Of a stretch of 64,000 bases of DNA, positions 43,484 to 55,320 are shown piece after piece. The notes below the pieces were generated by a model that was given only the letters and a program-made list of their open reading frames with translations, was not told where the DNA came from and made no database searches. The translations under genes and the position numbers were made by a program. Source of the stretch: Duganella sp. CF402 (lineage in GTDB: Bacteria > Pseudomonadota > Gammaproteobacteria > Burkholderiales > Burkholderiaceae_D); the NCBI RefSeq assembly GCF_900109645.1, contig NZ_FOBG01000007.1, forward strand, positions 1-64,000. The letters are read 5' to 3'. Each line of letters opens with the position of its first letter. Positions within the stretch are counted from its first letter, which is position 1.

Positions 43484-43584
43484 GGCGTTCTCCGTTGGTG
43501 ATGAAGTGGCGCCATGCTATCGCCGCCCCGTACCAGCGGCGACGGCTTTGGGATGAACGGTTTCGCCGCCGTGATGAGCGGTAG

Positions 43585-45210
<1,626 letters not shown>

Positions 45211-45216
45211 GTTTCA

Positions 45217-45222
45217 ATTATA
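45217..45222 (-). promoter_or_regulatory. -10 box of prpR, 6 bp before the start codon
   Basis: On the minus strand a consensus TATAAT ends 6 bp upstream of the prpR ATG, putting the likely transcript start at or next to the A of the ATG. The -35 region (GAAACA at a 17-bp spacing) overlaps the palindrome at 45241-45255. Confidence 0.5.
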
Positions 45223-45240
45223 GTGCAAATGCGTTTCAGT

Positions 45241-45255
45241 GTTTCATAATGAAAC
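45241..45255. promoter_or_regulatory. Candidate PrpR operator palindrome
   Basis: GTTTCAT-A-ATGAAAC is a perfect 7-bp dyad with a single central base. Two more GTTTCA half-sites lie at 45211 and 45233. It sits about 45 bp upstream of the prpB sigma-54 -24 box, a workable enhancer position, and covers the -35 region of prpR, so autorepression is possible. Binding by PrpR is inferred from position. Confidence 0.55.
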
Positions 45256-45298
45256 GCGATGCCATACGTAAGTGATTGATTTGTATAGTTTGTTCTTC

Positions 45299-45314
45299 TG
45301 GCACAGCCCTTGCA
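45299..45314 (+). promoter_or_regulatory. Sigma-54 promoter of the prp operon
   Basis: TGGCAC, five bases, TTGCA: an exact -24/-12 match, with GG and GC correctly spaced. The start of transcription would be near 45326, about 30 bp before the prpB ATG. It agrees with the sigma-54 activator PrpR encoded divergently. Confidence 0.92.
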
Positions 45315-45355
45315 CTAGAGAGCCCAACTTCAACGCAACATCGAAAGGCCCCAAC

Positions 45356-46243
45356 ATGACTCACTACTCCGCAGGCGCCGCGTTCCGCAAAGCCGTCCAG
45401 GAAGAATCCCCATTGCAGGTGGTTGGCGCCATCAACGCCAACCACGCCCTGCTGGCCAAGCGCGCCGGCTTCAAGGCGATCTACCTGTCGGGCGGCGGCG
45501 TGGCGGCGGGTTCGCTCGGCCTGCCGGACCTCGGCATCTCCAACCTCGACGACGTGCTGACCGACGTGCGCCGCATCACCGACGTGTGCGACCTGCCACT
45601 GCTGGTCGACGTCGACACCGGCTTCGGCGCCTCGGCCTTCAACGTGGCGCGCACCGTCAAGTCGATGATCAAGTTCGGCGCCGCCGCCATGCACATCGAA
45701 GACCAGGTCGGCGCGAAGCGCTGCGGCCACCGCCCGGGCAAGGAGATCGTGCCGAAACAAGAGATGGTGGACCGCATCAGCGCCGCCGTTGACGCCCGCA
45801 CCGACGACCAATTCGTCATCATGGCCCGCACCGACGCGCTGGCAGTGGAAGGCCTGGACGCCGCCATCGAACGCGCCGTCGCCTGCGTGGAAGCCGGCGC
45901 CGACATGATCTTCCCGGAAGCGATGATCAGCCTCGATATGTACAAAAAATTCGCCGCCGCCGTCAAAGTGCCGGTGCTGGCCAACATCACCGAATTCGGT
46001 TCGACCCCGCTGTTCACCGTGGACGAATTGCGCAGCGCCGATGTGGGACTGGTGCTGTATCCGCTGTCCGCCTTCCGCGCCATGAACAAGGCTGCTGAAA
46101 ATGTCTACGGCGCGATTCGCCGCGATGGCACGCAGCAGAACGTGGTCGACACCATGCAGACCCGCGCGGAACTCTACGAACGCATCAACTATCACGATTT
46201 TGAACAGAAGCTGGACGCACTGTTCGCCGCACAGAAAAAATAA
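45356..46243 (+). CDS. prpB: 2-methylisocitrate lyase
   Basis: 295 residues. It cleaves 2-methylisocitrate to pyruvate and succinate. Core motifs: GAINANHALLAKRAGFKAIYLSGGG, LVDVDTGFG (metal Asp), and the catalytic loop KRCGHRPGK with the active Cys. EDQVG and MARTDALAVEGLDAAIERA follow. The frame opens at 45272, but the ATG at 45356 follows AAAGG and gives the normal N-terminus MTHYSAGAAFR. First gene of the operon. Confidence 0.96.
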   Translation: MTHYSAGAAFRKAVQEESPLQVVGAINANHALLAKRAGFKAIYLSGGGVAAGSLGLPDLGISNLDDVLTDVRRITDVCDLPLLVDVDTGFGASAFNVARTVKSMIKFGAAAMHIEDQVGAKRCGHRPGKEIVPKQEMVDRISAAVDARTDDQFVIMARTDALAVEGLDAAIERAVACVEAGADMIFPEAMISLDMYKKFAAAVKVPVLANITEFGSTPLFTVDELRSADVGLVLYPLSAFRAMNKAAENVYGAIRRDGTQQNVVDTMQTRAELYERINYHDFEQKLDALFAAQKK

Positions 46244-46249
46244 CCACAC

Positions 46250-46327
46250 GTCATTCCGGCGCAGGCCGGAATCCATGCTGAGTATGCGCTCACGCGTTCT
46301 ATGGGTCCCGGCCTTCGCCGGAACGAC
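46250..46327. repeat. REPIN-like inverted pair of REP units between prpB and prpC
   Basis: Two 26-bp units, at 46250-46275 and 46302-46327, are imperfect reverse complements of each other (GTCATTCCGGCGCAGGCCGG type), separated by 26 bp. Each is itself a small hairpin (ATTCCGGC/GCCGGAAT; GTCCCGGC/GCCGGAAC with one mismatch). A related pair lies at 60680-60731. The position inside the operon could modulate the prpB/prpC mRNA ratio. Confidence 0.8.
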
Positions 46328-46347
46328 GCAACACTGGAGATAACGAA

Positions 46348-47496
46348 ATGACCGAAGCTACCACCTTCAAACCAAAAAAATCCGTAGCCCTGTCGGGCGT
46401 CGCCGCAGGTAATACCGCACTGTGCTCCGTCGGCAAAACCGGCAATGATCTGCACTATCGCGGCTACGACATCCTCGATGTCGCCACCACCTGCGAGTTC
46501 GAGGAAATCGCCTACCTGCTGGTTCACGGCAAACTGCCAACCACATCGGAACTGAAGGGTTACAAGGCCAAACTGAAATCGCTGCGTGGCCTGCCGCAGG
46601 CAGTGAAGTCGGCACTGGAAGCATTGCCAGCATCTGCGCACCCGATGGACGTGATGCGTACCGGCGTTTCGGTGTTGGGCTGCGTGCTGCCGGAAAAAGA
46701 TGACCACAACACCCCAGGTGCGCGCGACATCGCCGACCGCCTGATGGCTTCCTTCGGTTCCATGCTCCTGTACTGGTATCACTTCAGCCATAACGGCAGG
46801 CGCATCGAAGTGGAGACCGACGACGACTCGATCGGCGGCCACTTCCTGCACCTGCTGCACGGCGAGAAGCCGCGTGACTCGTGGGTGCGTGCGATGCACA
46901 CCTCGCTGATCCTGTACGCGGAGCACGAATTCAACGCATCGACCTTCACCAGCCGCGTGATCTCGGGCACCGGTTCGGATATCCACTCGGCCATCACCGG
47001 CGCGATCGGCGCGCTGCGCGGTCCGAAACACGGCGGCGCCAACGAAGTCGCCTTCGAAATCCAGAAACGCTACGACAATCCGGACGAAGCGGAAGCCGAT
47101 ATCCGCAACCGTGTCGCCAACAAGGAAGTGGTGATCGGCTTCGGCCACCCGGTGTACACAGTGTCTGATCCGCGCAATGTGGTCATCAAGGAAGTGGCGC
47201 GCCAGCTGTCCGCAGAAGCCGGTTCGACCAAGATGTTCGATATCGCCGAGCGCCTTGAGTCGGTGATGTGGGAAATCAAAAAGATGTTCCCGAACCTGGA
47301 CTGGTTCTCCGCCGTGTCGTACCACATGATGGGTGTGCCGACCGCGATGTTCACGCCGCTGTTCGTCATCTCGCGCACCTCCGGCTGGTCGGCGCACATC
47401 ATCGAGCAGCGCATCGACAACAAGATCATTCGCCCAAGCGCCAACTACGTCGGTCCTGAAGACCTGAAATTTGTCCCGATCAAGGACCGTAAATAA
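46348..47496 (+). CDS. prpC: 2-methylcitrate synthase
   Basis: 382 residues. It condenses propionyl-CoA with oxaloacetate. Citrate-synthase-fold signatures: GVAAGNTALCSVGKTGNDLHYRGYDI at the N-terminus, catalytic His residues in LYAEHEFNASTFTSR and GALRGPKHGGANE, and the Asp region MMGVPTAMFTPLFVISRTSGW. The length and the location after prpB favour the methylcitrate over the citrate enzyme. GGAGATAACGAA precedes the ATG. Confidence 0.95.
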   Translation: MTEATTFKPKKSVALSGVAAGNTALCSVGKTGNDLHYRGYDILDVATTCEFEEIAYLLVHGKLPTTSELKGYKAKLKSLRGLPQAVKSALEALPASAHPMDVMRTGVSVLGCVLPEKDDHNTPGARDIADRLMASFGSMLLYWYHFSHNGRRIEVETDDDSIGGHFLHLLHGEKPRDSWVRAMHTSLILYAEHEFNASTFTSRVISGTGSDIHSAITGAIGALRGPKHGGANEVAFEIQKRYDNPDEAEADIRNRVANKEVVIGFGHPVYTVSDPRNVVIKEVARQLSAEAGSTKMFDIAERLESVMWEIKKMFPNLDWFSAVSYHMMGVPTAMFTPLFVISRTSGWSAHIIEQRIDNKIIRPSANYVGPEDLKFVPIKDRK

Positions 47497-47498
47497 TC

Positions 47499-50096
47499 AT
47501 GAACACCCAATTCCGTAAAGCCCTGCCGGGCACCCAGCTAGACTACTTCGACGCGCGTGAAGCGGTCGATGCGATCCAGCCAGGCGCCTGGGCCAAGCTG
47601 CCGTACACCTCGCGCGTATTGGCGGAAAACCTGGTGCGCCGCTGCGACCCGGCGGCGCTCAACGCGTCGCTGTCGCAGCTGATCGAACGCAAGCGCGACC
47701 TCGACTTCCCGTGGTTCCCGGCCCGCGTGGTGTGCCACGACATTCTCGGCCAGACCGCGCTGGTCGACCTGGCCGGCCTGCGCGACGCCATCGCCCAGCA
47801 GGGCGGCGACCCTGCGCTGGTCAATCCGGTGGTGCCGACCCAGCTGGTGGTCGATCACTCGCTGGCGGTGGAATGCGGCGGCTTCGATCCGCAAGCCTTC
47901 GAAAAGAACCGCGCGATTGAAGATCGCCGCAACGAAGACCGCTTCCACTTCATCGACTGGACCAAGAAAGCCTTCCAGAACGTGGACGTGATCCCGCCGG
48001 GTAACGGCATCCTGCACCAGATTAATCTGGAACGCATGTCGCCAGTGATTCAGGTGATGGACGGCGTGGCCTATCCGGACACGCTGGTCGGCACCGACTC
48101 GCACACGCCGATGGTCGATGCGCTGGGCGTGATCGCCATCGGCGTCGGCGGCCTGGAAGCGGAAACCGTGATGCTGGGCCGCGCCTCGTGGATGCGCCTC
48201 CCGGACATCATCGGCGTTGAACTGAGCGGCAAGCCGCAGCCGGGCATCACCGCCACCGACACCGTGCTGGCGCTGACTGAATTCCTGCGCAAGGAAAAAG
48301 TGGTGTCGGCCTATCTGGAATTCTACGGCGAAGGCGCCACCGCGCTGACGCTGGGCGACCGCGCCACCATCTCCAATATGGCGCCGGAATTCGGCGCCAC
48401 CGCCGCGATGTTCTCCATCGACGAGCAAACCATCAAGTATCTCCGCCTGACCGGCCGCGACGACGCGCTGGTAGCGCTGGTCGAGCAGTACGCCAAACAC
48501 ACCGGCCTGTGGTCGGACAGCCTGAAGGCTGCGGAATACGAGCGCGTGCTGAAGTTCGACCTGTCGACCGTGGTGCGCAATATCGCCGGTCCGTCCAACC
48601 CGCACAAGCGCGTGCCGACCAGCGAGCTGGCTGCGCGCGGCATTTCGGGTGTAGTGGAAAATGAACCGGGCAAGATGCCGGACGGCGCGGTCATCATCGC
48701 CGCCATCACCAGCTGCACCAACACCAATAATCCGCGCAACATGATCGCCGCCGGCCTGCTGGCGCGTAACGCCAACAAAGCCGGCCTGCTGCGCAAGCAG
48801 TGGGTCAAGACCTCGCTGGCGCCTGGCTCCAAGGCCGTTACGTTGTACCTCGAAGAAGCGGGCCTGATGCCGGAGCTGGAAAAGCTGGGCTTCGGCGTGG
48901 TGGCGTATGCCTGCACCTCGTGCAACGGCATGTCCGGTGCGCTGGATCCGGTGATTCAAAAAGAAGTGGTGGAGCGCGACCTGTACGCGACCGCCGTCCT
49001 GTCGGGCAACCGCAACTTCGACGGCCGTATCCACCCATACGCCAAGCAGGCCTTTCTGGCATCGCCGCCGTTGGTGGTGGCCTATGCCATCGCCGGCACC
49101 ATCCGCTTCGATATCGAGAAGGATGTGCTGGGCCATGACGCCAGCGGCAAAGCTATCACGTTGAAGGATCTGTGGCCGAGCGACGAGGAAATCGACGCTA
49201 TCGTGGCGTCGTCGGTCAAGCCGGAGCAGTTCCGCAAAGTCTACATCCCGATGTTCGCGCGCAGCGAAGGCGAGGCGGAACGCGCCGAACCGCTGTACGA
49301 CTGGCGTCCGCAATCGACCTACATCCGCCGTCCGCCGTACTGGGAAGGCGCGCTGGCAGGCGAACGCACGCTGAAAGGCATGCGCGCGCTGGCTGTGCTG
49401 GGCGATAACATCACCACCGACCATCTGTCGCCATCGAACGCGATTATGATGGATTCGGCGGCCGGCGAATACCTGCACAAAATGGGCTTGCCGGAAGAGG
49501 ACTTCAACTCCTACGCCACCCACCGTGGCGACCACCTGACCGCGCAACGCGCCACCTTCGCCAATCCAACGCTGAAGAACGAGATGGTGCGCGATGCGGA
49601 CGGCAAGGTGAAAGCCGGTTCTCTGGCGCGCATCGAGCCGGAAGGCAAAGTGACGCGCATGTGGGAAGCCATTGAGACTTACATGGAGCGCAAGCAGCCG
49701 CTGATCGTGATCGCCGGCGCCGACTATGGCCAGGGTTCGTCGCGCGACTGGGCGGCCAAGGGCGTGCGCCTGGCGGGCGTTGAAGTGATCGTGGCTGAAG
49801 GCTTCGAGCGCATCCACCGCACCAACCTGGTGGGTATGGGCGTGCTGCCGCTGGAGTTCCAGCCGGGCGTGAACCGCCTGACGCTGGGCATCGATGGCAC
49901 CGAGACTTTCGACGTGATCGGCGAGCGCACACCGCGCGGCACGCTGACGCTGGTGATCAATCGCCGCAACGGCGAGCGCGTGGAAGTGCCGGTGACCTGC
50001 CGCCTCGATTCGTCGGAAGATGTATCGATCTACGAAGCAGGCGGCGTGCTGCAACGCTTCGCGCAGGACTTCCTTGAATCGGCAAAGGCAGCGTGA
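47499..50096 (+). CDS. acnD: Fe-S-dependent 2-methylcitrate dehydratase AcnD
   Basis: 865 residues of the aconitase superfamily. It has [4Fe-4S] ligand cysteines near residues 407 (AAITSCTNTNNP) and about 472 and 475 (YACTSCNGMSGALDP). The swivel domain near the C-terminus carries GADYGQGSSRDWAAKG. Its place between prpC and prpF identifies it as AcnD, which replaces PrpD in this version of the cycle and needs PrpF to give the correct isomer. It starts 2 bp after the prpC stop, and its own stop shares a base with the prpF start. Confidence 0.94.
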   Translation: MNTQFRKALPGTQLDYFDAREAVDAIQPGAWAKLPYTSRVLAENLVRRCDPAALNASLSQLIERKRDLDFPWFPARVVCHDILGQTALVDLAGLRDAIAQQGGDPALVNPVVPTQLVVDHSLAVECGGFDPQAFEKNRAIEDRRNEDRFHFIDWTKKAFQNVDVIPPGNGILHQINLERMSPVIQVMDGVAYPDTLVGTDSHTPMVDALGVIAIGVGGLEAETVMLGRASWMRLPDIIGVELSGKPQPGITATDTVLALTEFLRKEKVVSAYLEFYGEGATALTLGDRATISNMAPEFGATAAMFSIDEQTIKYLRLTGRDDALVALVEQYAKHTGLWSDSLKAAEYERVLKFDLSTVVRNIAGPSNPHKRVPTSELAARGISGVVENEPGKMPDGAVIIAAITSCTNTNNPRNMIAAGLLARNANKAGLLRKQWVKTSLAPGSKAVTLYLEEAGLMPELEKLGFGVVAYACTSCNGMSGALDPVIQKEVVERDLYATAVLSGNRNFDGRIHPYAKQAFLASPPLVVAYAIAGTIRFDIEKDVLGHDASGKAITLKDLWPSDEEIDAIVASSVKPEQFRKVYIPMFARSEGEAERAEPLYDWRPQSTYIRRPPYWEGALAGERTLKGMRALAVLGDNITTDHLSPSNAIMMDSAAGEYLHKMGLPEEDFNSYATHRGDHLTAQRATFANPTLKNEMVRDADGKVKAGSLARIEPEGKVTRMWEAIETYMERKQPLIVIAGADYGQGSSRDWAAKGVRLAGVEVIVAEGFERIHRTNLVGMGVLPLEFQPGVNRLTLGIDGTETFDVIGERTPRGTLTLVINRRNGERVEVPVTCRLDSSEDVSIYEAGGVLQRFAQDFLESAKAA

Positions 50097-51277
50097 TGAG
50101 CCACCAACCGCAAATCAAAATCCCCGCCACCTATATGCGTGGCGGCACCAGTAAGGGTGTGTTCTTCCGCTTGCAGGACTTGCCGGAAGCGGCGCAGCAG
50201 CCGGGCGCTGCGCGCGACCAGCTGCTGCTGCGCGTAATCGGCAGTCCTGACCCATACGGCAAGCAGATCGACGGCATGGGTGGCGCAACGTCCAGCACCA
50301 GCAAGACGGTGATCCTGGCGAAGAGCACGCGGGCTGATCATGATGTGGACTATTTGTTCGGCCAGGTCTCCATCGACAAGGCCTTCGTGGATTGGAGCGG
50401 CAACTGCGGCAACCTGTCCGCAGCGGTGGGCGCGTTCGCCATCAGCGGCGGCCTGGTCGATGCCGCACGTGTCCCGCGCGACGGCGTGGCGGTGGTGCGT
50501 GTGTGGCAAGCCAACATCGGCAAGACCATCATTGCGCACATCCCCATGACCAACGGCGAAGTGCAGGAAACCGGCGACTTCGAACTCGATGGCGTGACCT
50601 TCCCGGCGGCCGAAGTGCAACTGGAATTCATGGACCCGGCGGCGGACGAGGAGGGCGCAGGCGGTTCGATGTTCCCGACCGGCCAACTGGTGGACGATCT
50701 GGATGTTCCCGGCGTTGGCACGCTGAAAGCGACGATGATTAACGCCGGTATTCCGACCATCTTCATCAACGCCGACGCCATCGGCTACACCGGCACGGAA
50801 CTGCAGGACGCGATCAACGGCGACGCCAAGGCGCTGGCGATGTTCGAAACCATCCGCGCCCACGGTGCGCTGCGCATGGGGCTCATCAAGGACCTGAGCG
50901 AGGCGGCGACGCGTCAGCACACGCCGAAGGTGGCGTTTGTGGCGCCGCCGAAGGCGTACACCTCGTCCAGCGGCAAGCCAGTGGCGGCGGGCGATGTGGA
51001 TCTGCTGGTACGCGCGCTATCAATGGGCAAGCTGCATCACGCCATGATGGGCACCGCTGCGGTGGCTATCGGTACGGCGGCCGCCATTCCCGGCACGCTG
51101 GTGAACCGGGCGGCGGGCGGCGGCGAGCGCGGTGCTGTGCGCTTCGGCCATCCATCCGGCACCTTGCGGGTCGGCGCGGAGGCGGTACAGCAGAATGGCG
51201 AATGGAGCGTGACAAAAGCGGTAATGAGCCGCAGCGCGCGGGTACTGATGGAAGGCTGGGTACGCGTACCCGCTTAA
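50096..51277 (+). CDS. prpF: 2-methylaconitate isomerase PrpF
   Basis: 393 residues, a PrpF-type double hot-dog protein. It begins IPATYMRGGTSKGVFF (the conserved family start), then GSPDPYGKQIDGMGGATSSTSKTVIL and WSGNCGNLSAAVGAFAI, which contain residues of the isomerisation site (Lys/Ser/Cys region). It isomerises the 2-methylaconitate made by AcnD. An upstream GTG at 50093 overlaps the acnD stop; the ATG at 50096 is preferred (TGATG). Confidence 0.94.
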   Translation: MSHQPQIKIPATYMRGGTSKGVFFRLQDLPEAAQQPGAARDQLLLRVIGSPDPYGKQIDGMGGATSSTSKTVILAKSTRADHDVDYLFGQVSIDKAFVDWSGNCGNLSAAVGAFAISGGLVDAARVPRDGVAVVRVWQANIGKTIIAHIPMTNGEVQETGDFELDGVTFPAAEVQLEFMDPAADEEGAGGSMFPTGQLVDDLDVPGVGTLKATMINAGIPTIFINADAIGYTGTELQDAINGDAKALAMFETIRAHGALRMGLIKDLSEAATRQHTPKVAFVAPPKAYTSSSGKPVAAGDVDLLVRALSMGKLHHAMMGTAAVAIGTAAAIPGTLVNRAAGGGERGAVRFGHPSGTLRVGAEAVQQNGEWSVTKAVMSRSARVLMEGWVRVPA

Positions 51278-51298
51278 GCAGAAAAAAATGGAGGAGAC

Positions 51299-53167
<1,869 letters not shown>

Positions 53168-53233
53168 TTGCGCGCGTAAGCAAGCGGTAAGTCTCCGGCT
53201 TTATTCTGGCCTCACTATAAAAGGAGACACACC

Positions 53234-53542
53234 ATGCACGACGACCTCGTACAAAAAATCAAGCGCGATCCCAACTATCATCAGTTGGTCAAATCGCGCT
53301 CCCGTTTCGGCTGGGCGCTCACCGCGCTCATGATGCTGGTCTACTACGGCTACATCCTGCTGATCGCATTCGACAAAGAATTCCTCGCCAAGAAAACCGG
53401 CGACGGCGTCATGACCTGGGGCATGCCGATTGGCCTGTTCGTGATCGTGTTCACGGTGCTGGTCACCGGCGTGTACGTGCGCCGTGCCAACAGCCGCTAC
53501 GACGAACTGACCCACGCCATTCAAGAAAAGGTGAAAGCATGA
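53234..53542 (+). CDS. DUF485 membrane protein, partner of ActP
   Basis: 102 residues with two membrane spans (about 28-48 and 65-85), starting MHDDLVQKIKRDPNYHQLVKSRSRFGW, the DUF485 signature. It almost always precedes a solute:cation symporter gene. AAGGAG sits 7 bp before the ATG. The next gene begins 4 bp before its stop. Its biochemical role is unknown. Confidence 0.92.
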   Translation: MHDDLVQKIKRDPNYHQLVKSRSRFGWALTALMMLVYYGYILLIAFDKEFLAKKTGDGVMTWGMPIGLFVIVFTVLVTGVYVRRANSRYDELTHAIQEKVKA

Positions 53543-55203
53543 ACGCCGCCAAGCGCAAGGCAGCAGCACTGATGCTGCTGGCCGCCAGCGGCGCGGCATT
53601 TGCGGCGGGCGGTGACCTCGGCCAGGCCGACAAGCAGCCAACCAACTGGACCGCGATCATCATGTTCGCAGCCTTCGTGATCTTCACGCTGTTCGTCACC
53701 AAGTGGGCGGCGGCGAAGACGCGCTCCGCGTCGGACTTCTACACCGCCGGCGGCGGCATCACCGGCTTCCAGAACGGCCTGGCCATCGCCGGTGACTTCA
53801 TGTCGGCGGCATCCTTCCTCGGCATCTCCGCCTCGGTGTTCCTCAACGGTTACGATGGCCTGATCTACGCCATCGGCTTCCTGGTCGGCTGGCCCATCAT
53901 CACCTTCCTGATGGCGGAGCGCTTGCGCAACCTGGGCCGCTTCACCTTCGCCGACGTGGCGGCCTATCGCTTCAAGCAGCAGCCGATCCGCATCTTCTCG
54001 GCTTCCGGCACGCTGGTGGTGGTGGCGTTCTACCTGATCGCGCAGATGGTCGGCGCTGGCCAGCTGATCAAACTGCTGTTCGGCCTTGAGTACTGGATCG
54101 CGGTGGTGCTGGTCGGTACGCTGATGATGATCTACGTGCTGTTCGGCGGCATGACCGCTACCACCTGGGTGCAGATCATCAAGGCGGTGATGCTGCTGGG
54201 CGGCGCCAGCTTCATGGCATTCGCGGTACTGGCGCAGTTCAACTTCAGCCCTGAGGCGCTGTTCGCCAAATCGGTGGAACTGCATGCGAAGAAGGACGCC
54301 ATCATGGGTCCAGGCACCTTCATCAAGGATCCTGTCTCGGCGATCTCGTTCGGCATGGCGCTGATGTTCGGCACCGCCGGCCTTCCGCACATCCTGATGC
54401 GTTTCTTCACCGTGCCTAGCGCGAAGGAAGCGCGCAAGTCGGTGTTCTGGGCCACGACGTGGATTGCATATTTCTACGTACTGACTTTCATCATCGGCTT
54501 CGGCGCCATCGTTTTGGTGAGCACCAATCCGGAATTCAAGGACGCAGCGGGCAAGCTCCTGGGTGGTAACAACATGGCGGCGGTGCACCTGGCCAAAGCC
54601 GTCGGCGGCAACGTGTTCCTCGGCTTTATCTCGGCCGTGGCCTTCGCCACCATCCTCGCCGTGGTTGCCGGCCTGACCCTGTCCGGCGCGTCGGCCGTGT
54701 CGCACGACTTGTACGCCACCGTCATCAAGAAGGGCAAGCCAGCCGCCGGCAGCGAACTGAAAGTGTCGAAGATCACCACCATCATCCTCGGCATCGTCGC
54801 CGTGGTGCTGGGCATCGTGTTCGAGAAGCAGAATATCGCCTTCATGGTGTCGCTGGCATTCGCGATTGCGGCGTCGGCCAACTTCCCGGTGCTGTTCATG
54901 TCCGTGCTGTGGAAGGACTGCACCACGCGCGGCGCCACCATCGGCGGCTTTGTCGGGTTGATCACTGCGGTCGGCCTGACGCTGGTGTCGAAGTCGGTGT
55001 GGGTGGACGTGCTGGGTCACGCGGACGCGCTGTTCCCGTATGCCTCGCCGGCCATCTTCTCGATGCCGCTGGCCTTCCTATGCATTGTGGTGTTCTCGCT
55101 GCTGGACAAGAGCGGCCGCGCGCGCATCGACCGCGCCGGCTTTGAAGCGCAGCAGATGCGCTCCGAAACCGGTATCGGCGCGGCCGGCGCTACCGCCCAC
55201 TGA
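53539..55203 (+). CDS. actP: Sodium:acetate/carboxylate symporter ActP
   Basis: 554 residues, SSS family. N-terminal signal-like segment MNAAKRKAAALMLLAASGAAFAA, then about 13 spans. Motifs include DFYTAGGGITGFQNGLAIAGDFMSAASFLGISA and AGLPHILMRFFTVPSAKEARKSVF, both ActP-specific. The latter part has VAGLTLSGASAVSHDLYATV. It imports short-chain acids with a cation. Placed just after prpE, it is the probable propionate/acetate uptake route for the pathway (inference). Confidence 0.93.
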   Translation: MNAAKRKAAALMLLAASGAAFAAGGDLGQADKQPTNWTAIIMFAAFVIFTLFVTKWAAAKTRSASDFYTAGGGITGFQNGLAIAGDFMSAASFLGISASVFLNGYDGLIYAIGFLVGWPIITFLMAERLRNLGRFTFADVAAYRFKQQPIRIFSASGTLVVVAFYLIAQMVGAGQLIKLLFGLEYWIAVVLVGTLMMIYVLFGGMTATTWVQIIKAVMLLGGASFMAFAVLAQFNFSPEALFAKSVELHAKKDAIMGPGTFIKDPVSAISFGMALMFGTAGLPHILMRFFTVPSAKEARKSVFWATTWIAYFYVLTFIIGFGAIVLVSTNPEFKDAAGKLLGGNNMAAVHLAKAVGGNVFLGFISAVAFATILAVVAGLTLSGASAVSHDLYATVIKKGKPAAGSELKVSKITTIILGIVAVVLGIVFEKQNIAFMVSLAFAIAASANFPVLFMSVLWKDCTTRGATIGGFVGLITAVGLTLVSKSVWVDVLGHADALFPYASPAIFSMPLAFLCIVVFSLLDKSGRARIDRAGFEAQQMRSETGIGAAGATAH

Positions 55204-55228
55204 TAGAAAAACGTTAAGTGATACGATG

Positions 55229-55258
55229 ATGCCCGGTACGCCGGGCATTGTCGTTTTT
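55229..55258 (+). terminator. Intrinsic terminator of the actP transcript
   Basis: ATGCCCGG, four-base loop, CCGGGCAT, then TGTCGTTTTT, starting 26 bp after the actP stop. Confidence 0.85.
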
Positions 55259-55320
55259 AGGAGTGCGCCGAACAGGCTTTAATAGCGGCGGCAGATAATG
55301 TGGTTTATCATCTGCCAACT

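Noticed and set aside
47538..50054. An 838-codon antisense frame over acnD
   Set aside because: Same reason; acnD has intact cluster ligands on the plus strand.
53168..53233. TATAAA just before the DUF485 gene as a promoter
   Set aside because: It overlaps the ribosome site region and has no acceptable -35; expression from the prp promoter or another start is as likely.
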